Shown here: in pieces, positions 46,642 to 57,155 of the stretch
Layout: every line of letters starts with the position of its first letter
How positions within the stretch are numbered: position 1 is the first letter of the stretch
NCBI GenBank assembly: GCA_029449235.1
Contig: JANATG010000015.1
Location: forward strand, 124,001 to 188,000
Reading direction: 5' to 3'
DNA from: Linnemannia schmuckeri
Taxonomy: Eukaryota; Mortierellomycota; Mortierellomycetes; Mortierellales; Mortierellaceae
DNA: 64,000 nt
Notes under the pieces: model-generated
The model's database searches: none
The model's input: the letters and a program-made list of their open reading frames with translations, nothing else
Told to the model about the DNA's origin: nothing
Translations under genes and position numbers: made by a program

Positions 46642-47149
46642 GGAGCGGGGTGTTGATGAATGTAGAGGGCAGATTGGCTCGGGGTGAGAGGAAGGGTATA
46701 TGTACAGTAGTGAATGGTACGGCAATTTGAATTTTGAGTCGTGGGAAGGAAGGAAAGAAGGATAAGAAGGGCGTGTGTGAATGAGTGAAGGGAGAAAAGG
46801 AAGGAAGGAAAAAAGAAGAAACGAACGCTGCAAGTCCGTTGTGCCTTGTGTGAAGAATAAGAAAATTGGATTGTCAGCCTGGCTAGGGCGCCCTCTCTTT
46901 CCACATTCAGTGCTATGTCACGTGTATCTTCCCTCCTTCCCGTGCCTGCCTTTCTCGCTCGCTTTCACTCATCCTCTTCGCTTCCTTCACTTTTCATCCC
47001 TCATCCTTGCCCTCTCTACTGCCCATCCTCGCTGCTCATCCTCCAGAGTTCATCTCTCTTCTTCCTTTGCGCTTCTCAACTCTCCTCCCTACCTCACCCT
47101 GCGCTGACATCTTTTCACGAAGCCCTTCCATTTCGATACCCGCCTCGAC
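46642..47149. promoter_or_regulatory. Divergent promoter, tomosyn / TRAPPC8
   Basis: 508 bases between outward start codons. It is purine-rich on the tomosyn side and pyrimidine-rich on the TRAPPC8 side, so each gene has a C/T-rich sense leader. A CACGTG E-box lies at about 46919-46924. Confidence 0.5.
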
Positions 47150-50100
47150 ATGTCATTCACATTCCAGCACTCTGGACGAGACCTCTCGGCGAGAGAGTTG
47201 GTCTCAAGAATTATGAGCCCCAGGGTCGCTGTCATTGCTTCCCAAGACGCAACCGAGCTTTGCCAGGCAAACCATATCCCCTCGGTTGTTGATCTGCTCA
47301 AGCCCTTTGGTGAGCAAATTGAAGGACGAGGTAAGCGATTCCGTTACTTCGTTTTGTTCATTATCTGCCTGCGGGTCGCGAAAATGAATAACGCGTCTGT
47401 CCGTTCAGCTTCGATGGGATCATTACTCACATTCATGTTTACATTGCATGGATATCACTCCACATCATTCATAGTCACAGTCCATGGTTCAATGGGCTTG
47501 CCTTCTGCTATCGACAACTTTACCCTGCGCTTCACTGAGATGGATCAATTGGAGGAGCCAGACTCAAAATCTTCCGACCGTTGGCTTGCGGAGGTCGTAC
47601 GCGCCGAGGCCGTGGGGTTCGAGGACCGATACAAGATCCAGGGCAAGGAACAAGTGACGAACGAGTATCTTAACGGTATGGAGGCCACATTTTGATTGCC
47701 CTGCCAATGGCTGACAAGATGAACGACGACTGACTGAGCATCTGCAATATGATCATTGTTACTTTTTAGCTCCACCTGGACGCGTGTTTCCATGGTACTC
47801 GAGATACCGGGACCTACTTCTTTCAACAGGAGGCGCATCAGATCATGAGACATTCGACCATCCGGTTGCCAGTATTATCGCCATCTCTTCCCTATCTCCG
47901 GATCCTATCAACGAAATCCATCAATTGAACAACATGAGCACTCCTGCTCTCGTCTTTGACAAAGCTTACATGGACCCTACCATTCTAAAGTACTACGTCC
48001 TGATCCACGATAACGCAAGAGGAAACATTGACAAGTAGGCTATTTCTTCCGCAAATATGTGGTGTGTAATGAGATGGTCCTTTTGAGATGCGTGCTGTAG
48101 CTGACGTACTTTTATGTCGGGTTTACTTTATAGCGCGATGGATACGCTGGACAAGATGCGGAGGACATTCGGGCTTCATTGCAACATTTTGAAGATCAAC
48201 TCTGAGGATCCTAATCAGTCGACTCTGCCCAGGGACAGGAATGCGCACATCTGGATCAAGAGTGTCGCTCAATCAAGGCTGATTGCTATGGGCCATGCTG
48301 CAAAGGACGCCTCAACTACCAGGAACTCTGTATCGTCAGTTGGCTCGGCAACAGCGGGAACGCTTTCCGATTTGACATCTCAAAGGAGCTCTATGTCCTC
48401 CCCTGTATATTCCAACAACGGCAACAATTCACCCACTTTTGCGCAGAACCCAGTCTTTGCGCAAGTTGGGAACGATGACGAGGACGGGACTTTTGATCGA
48501 GACCATCTGTCATTACCAACAGCAGAGAGCAACAAATTAACCCTGGACCTTCTCCTTCATCCCGAGACGGTGGCCGAGCCATACGGATGCTGTCTCAGCA
48601 GTGACGACTTGAGCGCCATCACACAGATGTTGAGAGAGATGCTGTCTCAGAGCATTATACCCTACATGGAGAGAAACATTGCACATTGGAACGAGCAGGT
48701 TGCAGCATCCAGGAAAGGTATCGCTGGCCGATTCAGGAGATACTTTGGTACAGGATCCAAAAATCCAGCAACAGCAATACAACAGGCACCAACAGCGGGA
48801 TCAAGCGGGGGTGTCATCTACCCCCATGCATCTCCAGAAGCACAGATGCGTAAGCTTGCAGATTGGGCGTTCATGCTTCGGGACTACAAGTTTGCTCTGT
48901 CTGTTTACGAGACAGTGAAAAAAGACTTTGCCGCAGACAAAGCTTGGAAGTACTATGGAGGAGCTCAGGTACGCAATTCGTTAAAGTGTCGTTATGTAAA
49001 GCTATCATGTAATGGAGCTTCCGTTGCCGACTCACACGTCTTTTTGGCTTTTGAACCACACGTCAACAGGAGATGATTGGACTTTGTCTTTTGATGTCGC
49101 CACAACCCCTGGGATCTAAAAACGATGTCGATCACTACTTCGAGTCAGCCGTCAACTCGTACATTCACAAAGCTCGCTCGCCTTTCTTCGGCTCACGCGC
49201 GACGCTGATAAGTTACGAGTTGTTCAAGCAGAGAAACATGTATCGGGAATCGCCAGCTTCACTTACTAGGATGACTGCAGATGTAAGCTCATGTCTTTTT
49301 CAGCGTGTTGCTCGAACGTGTATGAAGCGCCGTTGCGAACCAATTCCTAACAGTTGGACTATACTTGAGCTAGACCTCTGATCTTCGTAATGGCTTGTTC
49401 CTCGAGCAAGCAGCGCATTGCTATCTCAAGCATTCCAGGCCATCAGTACGCAAGCATGCATTCCACATGATCATGGCTGGCCACCGTTTCAACAAGGCAG
49501 ACCAGGTACGTCTCTCAGGGTTTTAATAAGTGGTATTTCAGCGTAAGATGTCTTTTGCAGTCGCTTAATATTAACTACCTTGCGTTATTTTTTCGTGATC
49601 ATAGAAAGAGCATGCATATCGTTGTTATCAGGCTGCTTCGTTGGTTTACGACTCAAAGGGATGGGCTCTAGTGGACGATCATATTAGCTGTTCGCTTGGA
49701 CGACAATCATACCAACTTGGAAAGTCTGAGGAGGTACTGGACCACTACAAGAAGCTGCTGCGTGAAAGTCGGCAGTCGCCTCAACAGCAAGCCGTCTACA
49801 TGAAGGAATTTTTGAGCGTGTACAGGGTATGTTTTAATCCAGCCTCTTTGATTTTTCAAGGTTGTGATATATTATCCTCCAAAGCAGCTAACTCGTCATT
49901 TATATCGCTCTATAGGATTATACCAACAAGATCGAAGCAGACCCCTTGCGCGAAACCTTCCCAGAGTTCCCCCTCCCTGTTGTGCTTGGATCGACTGCTC
50001 GGATTGTTCTCTCAACATCTCAGGGTGTCAACGAAAACAACGACGCATGGGCGGAACTCGAGGTGGGACAACAGAGTTCATCAGGATCAGGTGGATCGCG

Positions 50101-52893
50101 AACTGTGTCTGCTGTTGGAGGTAAGCAGATAGCTTCGGACGCCATATTCCAGTTCTTGTGCTATAGGTACTAACTTGATACTCCTTCTCATGTTGATGAT
50201 AGAACTGGTTTTGGCGACGGTGAACATCAAGAACCCTCTTCAGATTCCAGTTATCTTAACTGACGTAGTTCTGGGATGCGAGCACAGCACATCAACCACC
50301 TCCTTCACTGTTCCTCTCGACGCTGCAGAGGAGGCTCATTTGGCATTGTATGAACAGCAGAGTCCATCCTTTACGGGCAGGGTTTCGTTCAGTGCATTCG
50401 ACATCGACCGGATCGACCGAGTCATTCTAGAGCCAGGACAAATCCGTACTCTCAAGTTTGAGATCTTGCCCAAGCAGGAGGGTCAGATTAAGATCATGGG
50501 CCTGCACTGCAATGTGGAAGGCCAGGTTCATGCGTACAAGGATATTGTTAAAAAAGGAAAGCGACTCAACAAGTCCAAGGAGCAGATGATGTCACAGGTG
50601 TATGAGGACGACAAGAGTCTGGATATTTTGGTTGCGCCTGAGATGCCTCTGTTAGATGTCGATTTCCAGTCGTCGCCCGAGATGTTGCTGTCCGGAGAGG
50701 TCTGCGAGCTCTCATTGGTGATTAAAAACCGCGGCAAGAAGGGACTCAAGAACCTCACGGTTCGCATGAGCCATCCCACCTTCTTTTGCATTGGCGAGAA
50801 GCAATCAGATGGCGATCTTGGACTCTACAGTAAGTTGTGTTCATGAAATACTCAAAGCGTTTAGGTGTTGCGATATACTGGCTGGCACATTCTGACCGTA
50901 ACAATTCGTGATTCTGATAGACAAACACACAGGAAACTCTGCCATTGAGACAACTCGAGTTGACAATGCCCTTCAGCTGAGCACGACACAACAGATTATG
51001 GACACGGTGTTGGCACCTGACGAGAGCATCAAGATCCCAAGCTGGCTCCGCGGAGAAAAGATTGGCAAGCACAACTTTTTGTTCGTGTTTTCATACGAGT
51101 CGGAGCAGGAGGGTACAGCGATGGGCGTCCGAACGCTCCGCCATACCATCGCTGCCCAAGTTCTGCCATCTCTCAAGATCAATGCCTTTACCCGGCCAAG
51201 TACCAGGGGGCTGAACGAGTTTATCCTCGGTATTGAGGTGAGTTGGACGCGTCATATCTGCCCACAGAAGAGTGCGGCTTGCAAAACTTACAGAAAACTA
51301 ACGCGTCAAATAACGTATCTCGCAATCTTATAGACGGAGAACCTTCAAACAGTCCCCAACTTTGAATTCCTCCAAATCTCATCCATGAGCGCCTCTTGGA
51401 TCATTGAGGCCGTCGACAAGTCTGAGTAATATAGCTTTTTTTTTTATTATGCCAATGTCTGTTGTTTCAACGAGCTATGAGCAGTCGACTGACTAAAATT
51501 TAATTCTTCGTCCTTTCTAGTGATTCTGAAGAGTACAGGAGTATTGCGCCTCGACAGACAGTGTTCACGTACTACAGAATCAGGAGAAGCGAACAGGCTA
51601 CGGCTCCAACGCTCACTCCTGAACGGTTCACTGCTAAGGCCCTGGAAAAATTGGTTATTGGCCAGGAAAAGCTCAAGGATGTGCCTCCACCCCTGGATCT
51701 CCAGCATTGTCATCTCTCCACAGTACGCGTCCTTTCTTGACAAGCTTATTTAGTGTTGCTTACCTGCGCATTGAGAGGCCTCCTGTGGTATGGAACTAAC
51801 TTGCTCTTTTTCGTCTTTTAATAGATGGAGTCACACATCAACTCATCTTCACCGGTCCTGAAATACTTCTCCAGAGCGTCCAGGCTTGGTTGGCGTCAAG
51901 CCTCCTTGACGACCCAGTTCGCGTCGATCCCTGCAGCAGTAGATCGTCGGCACCTATTCTCTGTCTATGGCAGCAACGACATTGATCTGGCCTTGTTCTG
52001 GAATATACCCAAGATGAACCGCCGTGGCCACCATTACATCATTGGTATCAACCTGGGCGTTCAGCAAAACCCCTTCCAACCCATCGATCCTGCAGATGAT
52101 CTGGATGGAGAGAGCGGGGAGACGGAGACGGCTCGTCGTGCTCTGTATGAGCAGACTATGAGAGATCAGGCAGCTTTGGTGCATGCATTGACAACCAACC
52201 CGCAGTTCCGTGACGATAGCCCTGTCAAGATCTGGATCCGCTCAGAGGATGTGGTTCACCACGACTTTTCTCAATCAAGGTAAGAGCTGGTGGTCGTTAG
52301 AAGTGGTCAGGCAGGCCAATGTGCGACCAATGAGATCAAAAACATACTGACCATGCATATTTGGGACGAATTGTTTTAGGCTTTGCAATACGCCTATCAA
52401 AGTCATGATCAAGAATTGCTCATGGAACAAGCATATTGGTTATACACTCGAGATGCTTTCAAGCAAGGACTCAATGGTCCCTCAAAAGACTCCTGGATTG
52501 ACCGACAATCAACAACCATCCCAACAGACAGCGGTGGCAGATTCGACCAACCCCCACATCAACGCCCATCCTTTTTTCTGGTCAGGACCAACTTTTAGCA
52601 CCGGATACCTCGAACCTCTAGCAGAAGTCGAGATTGTGCTCATGGCCTGTTTCACCCAGTATGGCGTCTATGATATTAACAGATGGCGCCTCGCTGTTCA
52701 GGTCGTGAAGGCTCAGCGGAAGAAGAGCAAGGCAATTGCTGGATCAGGATCAAAAGGACGGCTGACGGGAGCTGATGCCAGCACTAGTCAAGAGTACGAA
52801 CGCGACACGCTGTTGCCACCTGTTGTCCCTCATGGCCTTGGCAAGGGCTTTTTGCAGATGCCCAATTTAGCCCATTACATTCAAGTTTCATAG
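47150..52893 (+). CDS. TRAPPC8: TRAPP complex subunit TRAPPC8 / Trs85
   Basis: Fourteen exons: 47150-47330, 47475-47675, 47770-48034, 48134-48968, 49070-49282, 49374-49505, 49605-49826, 49916-50120, 50203-50829, 50921-51237, 51334-51425, 51521-51722, 51825-52279 and 52380-52893. Phases close throughout, giving 1486 aa. Conserved blocks match animal TRAPPC8 in order: PRVAVIASQDATELC and SVVDLLKPF at the N-terminus, ILKYYVLIHD, MRKLADWAFMLRDYKFALSV, RKHAFHMIMAGHRFNKA, GWALVDDHISCSLGRQSYQL, then beta-rich C-terminal sequence (VTVNIKNPLQIPVILTDVVL-type segments). Trs85/TRAPPC8 defines the TRAPPIII complex, which activates Rab1/Ypt1 in early secretion and autophagy. Intron 1 (144 nt) is a multiple of three and has no in-frame stop. 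Confidence 0.94.
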
Positions 52894-52943
52894 ACGCCCG
52901 TCTCATCATTATTTCGGATAGTTGCATTCCACTTTCGATTGTG

Positions 52944-52947
<4 letters not shown>

Positions 52948-52992
<45 letters not shown>
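52948..52992. repeat. A45 homopolymer between convergent genes
   Basis: Forty-five uninterrupted A residues in the 153-base gap between the TRAPPC8 and RMI1 stop codons, almost exactly midway. The longest homopolymer in the window. Confidence 0.95.
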
Positions 52993-52995
<3 letters not shown>

Positions 52996-53046
52996 GGTAA
53001 TATCTTGAAAAAAAGAACAATCTTGACTTTCACAAGAGTAGTATTT

Positions 53047-55967
53047 TTACTTGCGCTTTTTGGACAGCACGGTTAGCTCACGGATGACAGGGATGCCCAT
53101 TCGAAGTCCTTTGAACTGACATTCAACCAACTCTACGTCCAAAAGCGTCGTCCTCAGATTTTTTACAGCCTACAAAAGTGTCACAAATACAACATTAAAC
53201 AGGTCAGAAAGATGGTGTGTAAATGTAACATGGCCTGTAACAACAAACGCGACTAAAATAACGGAAACAACTTACGAGCTTGGCTTCGGCTTCGTTGATA
53301 CGAACCAGACTTCGGAACTCTTCAATCGAATATTGAAGGAAAGTTTCAACGACGCGCTGTTCGAGGACAGACTCTAGTTTGAAAGCATCAGCTTCTGAAG
53401 AACGATGGTCACTAGTCGGCTCGGCTGGATCCACAGGTAAGAGAGTAATGGGTATCGAGGCAGACATAGTAGTGAGCGAAAACTTGCCCAGTTTATAGAG
53501 ACGCGCCTATTAAAAAAAAATAAACGCGTTAAAAAACAGTTCGACAGGTATACATCTTCATTTGCAAGAAACAAAATTAGCTTATTATACCTTAGCTTTG
53601 ACTTCTCGGCCAGTGCGAACCTCGTGCTCGACTCGTGTAAGCTCAACCAGTGGGATAATGGGTATAACCTCAGCTAGTCCTCCAAAGTCGTCCTCGTCAT
53701 CCATCTCAAACTCCAGCAAGGTCTCCTCCTGCTTAACCGGTGTCCAATGTTCAGGCGCTCTCTTCTGCTGCGAGCTGAAACCCTCGCCTGGCTCTTGTTT
53801 GATCTGCACTGTTTGTGAGCTAGACGCCAGCCTAGCGGCCATACTGTCGTCGTCGTCTGACAAGAGGTCGATCACTGCATGATTGGCTCCAGTCTCAGCA
53901 GCTTCGACTTTGATCTTGATAGGAGGCGATAAAGATCGAACGACTTCAGTCACCTGTCTGGCCTTGTCCTCGATCAATTCCACTCTTCTGTTGTCCTTGC
54001 CAGCGCTCATTAAGCCGTCATTGTCTGCTTTCTTTAAGTTCTCAAAGGTACCAGGCTCCATCTTGATATCCACCTTGGTCTCTTCCTCGTTCCAGTGAGA
54101 TGTCGAAAAGGACTGAGACCGTCGCCTGCTTGGATAGTGGTCCCGATCAGGAGAGCTCTTGCTATCTGGTGAAGTCCTTCTCTTTTTGCGCCCCATCGGT
54201 CCATCGTCCAACGGCTCCTGATCCTGATCTTGGAATGGGTTTTGATGATCCTGATTAAAGTCGTCGTAGTCCGGTGTTCGCCTATTGGATTCCTCTAATG
54301 TCGCCTGTTGCACTTCCAACTTTCGCCGGTATTCGGTCATGTGGTCACTCGGTCCAACAGAAGAAGGACAGGCGGTGGCATGCTCATCAGAATCATCGTT
54401 GCTTCGACTACTGCTCCTAACACCGTTATTAGCCTTGCTCTTGGGCAATCGATCAACCTCCCATTCTCCTCTAGCCTTGTCTTTATCCTGCGAGTGTGGA
54501 GCGCGTAAGCTGAGATTCCTGCGACCAAAAGACGTACGTCTAGAGGGCGACAAAGTCGCGATCAGAGGCGGGCTACTGTCTTTAGTCTTGGTAGCGGCAT
54601 GCGATTTGCTGGACCCTTCTCCGTTCATCGATAGCTGCGACATGACCTCCCAGCCTCCATCATCACCAGGCATATCCATGTTGTCAAACTCCAAATCTTG
54701 ATGATAGTCCCATACGGGCTCCTGTTCCCTCTGTATCCGTAGGTACTCGTCTTCATATGCTGTTCCGCGGTCCTGACCTGTTGCATGCGGAAGCGATGGC
54801 GGTGGCGGAGAGTTGTGGGTCCTTTGAAATGCTTTCCAGGGGTTGTAAGGGACATCCTTGTTATTGCTGTTGCTGGTCGTACTGAATGAAGGCTGCTGGG
54901 CCGAAGGAGTTGATAATGTTATGGAAGGAACAGCATCCTGTGCACTGACTGCGGGTTGCGGGTTCTTCCATCCAGTGTTGACGCTCGTATTGTTGTTATT
55001 GGTGTTGACAATTATCGACGTAGTGTTGTTTGAAGACTGTCTTTCTGCTACTGGGGTTGCTGGGACTGAGTTCGCGCCATTCTGGTTCAATCCTGGGATC
55101 GCATCCATGGGGAGACTAAAATGGAAATAATTTCGAGAATAATTATTAGACTCCACCCTTTGCAGTAGATGTGCCGATGGTGGTTTCACTGAAATTAAAC
55201 TGAACTTACCCGAGTCGCTTCTTCATCTGATTCATGATTACGAGACGCCGCGGATACTCGTTCATAGAAGCAACTTCGCCTCCAAGAAGAAAGGTATTCT
55301 TAGACGATAACATCAACATCCCGTGTCGAACATCGGCATTCCTGACTCTGATCTATATCAAAATATGAAAAATTGAGATTAGTGGCAAAGCAGAGCAATT
55401 GAACATGAGTTGATAATGCAGCCTGTAAACTCGCGAGAGGTAAAAGTACGAGTGCAGTACCTTGGCGCCGAGCATCATCTCCATAGCGATCCCAAAGATA
55501 GGCTCCAGCAGGATCGCTCGTATCAGTCGTGTACCATCAGTCAACTCCAAACTAAGATTTCCTTGCGGCAAAGACTTCCCAACCTGAAGTCCACCTGGCT
55601 CATCCCCAGCAACACCGACCGCATCACAGGCCTCCAGCATCTTGAGCGAGCTGATGCCAATGTCCTGAATCTCAATAATCTGTAGTATAGCCCCGCCGCC
55701 CTTTTCTCTGCTGAGTGAATCCTTGCGTCCACTTTCGTTGAATAGAGTCTGTTTGTGAGGGGTTTGGGTAGCGGTGGGGAGGAGTGCTTTTGGGGAGAGG
55801 GTCCGGAAGTCAGCGAGAAGATACATGTCGAGGATGAAGGAGGCTAGTTTGTTGTCGGGTGTGCCTTGACTCTGGGCGTGGGCGATGCACTGTCGGATCC
55901 AGTCGATTGAGGCATTGACACCCATCCGTTGGGCGTCGTTGCGGACAAGTAGATCGTCGAACACCAT
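53047..55967 (-). CDS. RMI1: RecQ-mediated genome instability protein 1 (RMI1)
   Basis: Five exons: 55967-55461, 55352-55210, 55115-53591, 53506-53276 and 53169-53047, giving 842 aa. The N-terminal helical region and first OB-fold are clear: ILQIIEIQDIGISSLKMLEA, LELTDGTRLIRAILLEPIFG, then RVRNADVRHGMLMLSSKNTF in exon 2. The middle (exon 3) is a 500-residue disordered, acidic linker with SUMO-interaction-like clusters (VIDLLSDDDD). The last two exons (ARLYKLGKFSLTT ... GLRMGIPVIRELTVLSKKRK) look like the C-terminal OB region rather than a separate small gene, because exon 3 would otherwise stop immediately and the splice phases match. RMI1 works with Top3 and a BLM/Sgs1 helicase to dissolve double Holliday junctions in the nucleus. 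It is divergent from ALG13. Confidence 0.88.
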
Positions 55968-56255
55968 TGAGTCTAGTTGAATGCGTAGTTGATGAGAGAG
56001 GGAAAGTCTCGTGCGTGTCCCTTTCAATGCAGAAGCTCGTCCTGATGTTGGCTCCTAGAGATGTTACTGGTGCAAAGGTGGGTGATGTGCAAGAGGTCAG
56101 GCTGCGAAAAATAAACGAAGCGACAAAGTATAAACTAACGCCACCATTTTCAGTTCAGTTGACTGATCAAATTCATGCAGTGCGGTGCGGCCACTGACTT
56201 TCTTTTTCACACTCACACCACACCACACCACAAGCATAGAACGCTATACAAAACC
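55968..56255. promoter_or_regulatory. Divergent promoter, RMI1 / ALG13
   Basis: 288 bases between outward start codons. CACACCACACCACACCACAAG just before the ALG13 start is a short degenerate repeat. The ALG13 frame stays open upstream to an ATG at 56175, but the conserved protein starts at 56256. Confidence 0.5.
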
Positions 56256-57011
56256 ATGCCCGGCTCAGTACTAGTGACAGTGGGCTCGACACAGTTCGAC
56301 AAACTGGTCGCAGCTGCATCTTCACCCTCCCTCCAACACATCCTCGCCTCCCTCGGCTACTCACACCTCACCATTCAGCATGGCAAAAGTCCCATTTCAT
56401 CAACAACAGCAACCGCAATAGCATCAACAACCCTCATTGACTCAACATCTCATGAATCAAGTCTCCAGGTCACTCCATACACCTACAAGCCCTCCCTGCG
56501 GGAAGATATGGAGCAAGCCGACCTGATCATTAGCCATGCCGGTAAGAGCTACTTCACCCACTGCGGAACCCAAAGTGACCGAAGGAAAAAACGGTGGTTG
56601 AACTAGACTTTACGTTTTAACTACAAAAATTGACAGGCTCTGGATCGATCCTCGAAGCTTTGCGGTTGAATAAGAAGCTCGTCGTGGTGGTGAATGAGGA
56701 TCTGATGGATAACCATCAACAGGAACTTGGGTCTGTGCTTCACGAGCAACATTACCTCGTCTGCTGTACCGTTTCGTAAGTATCCTGTCTTTCCCCTTCC
56801 GAGTCTATGCGCTTAGAGAATTAAAATGCACTTCTCGCTCCTAACGAGTGTTTCATTCCGCCCCACTAATCCCCCCCCCCCCCTTTTTTTGGGTTTCTGC
56901 AGGACCTTGGAAAAGACGCTGCAGGCAAAAGAGTACGAATCATTAAACCCCTTCCCTCAGCCTGACCCAACGCGCTTTTCCAACTTTCTCGATGCAATGA
57001 TGGGTTTTTGA
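56256..57011 (+). CDS. ALG13: ALG13, catalytic subunit of UDP-GlcNAc transferase
   Basis: Three exons, 56256-56541, 56637-56775 and 56903-57011, give 177 aa, close to yeast Alg13. SVLVTVGSTQFDKLVAA at the start and ADLIISHAGSGSILEALRL with NKKLVVVVNEDLMDNHQQEL are the GT28-family UDP-GlcNAc-binding features. With membrane partner Alg14 it adds the second GlcNAc to the dolichol-linked N-glycan precursor on the cytosolic face of the ER. The insert between residues 45 and 75 is Ser/Thr-rich and longer than in yeast. The last intron contains a run of C followed by T just before its acceptor. Confidence 0.95.
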
Positions 57012-57155
57012 GCAAAGATAAAAGTAGAGCGAAGATAAAAGTATGATGCACCAGCCATTAAACACTGGATCATGACCACTTGTTTATTCGCGCAATTTGT
57101 TATGAGATTAGTGTATGTATATTTGTATGTGAAAGAATGTGAAAAGAATGGCTTC
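57012..57155. other. Convergent 3' gap, ALG13 / BTB gene
   Basis: 144 bases between stop codons; A/T-rich, no gene. Confidence 0.5.

Noticed and set aside
47402..47409. Acceptor at 47408 for TRAPPC8 intron 1
   Set aside because: It keeps frame, but the acceptor at 47474 joins directly to VTVHGSMGL, which fits the family N-terminus better.
53047..53467. Separate small gene starting MSASIPITLL
   Set aside because: Better explained as exons 4-5 of RMI1: the acceptor at 53507-53508 and donor at 53590 are in phase and the upstream exon otherwise stops at once.
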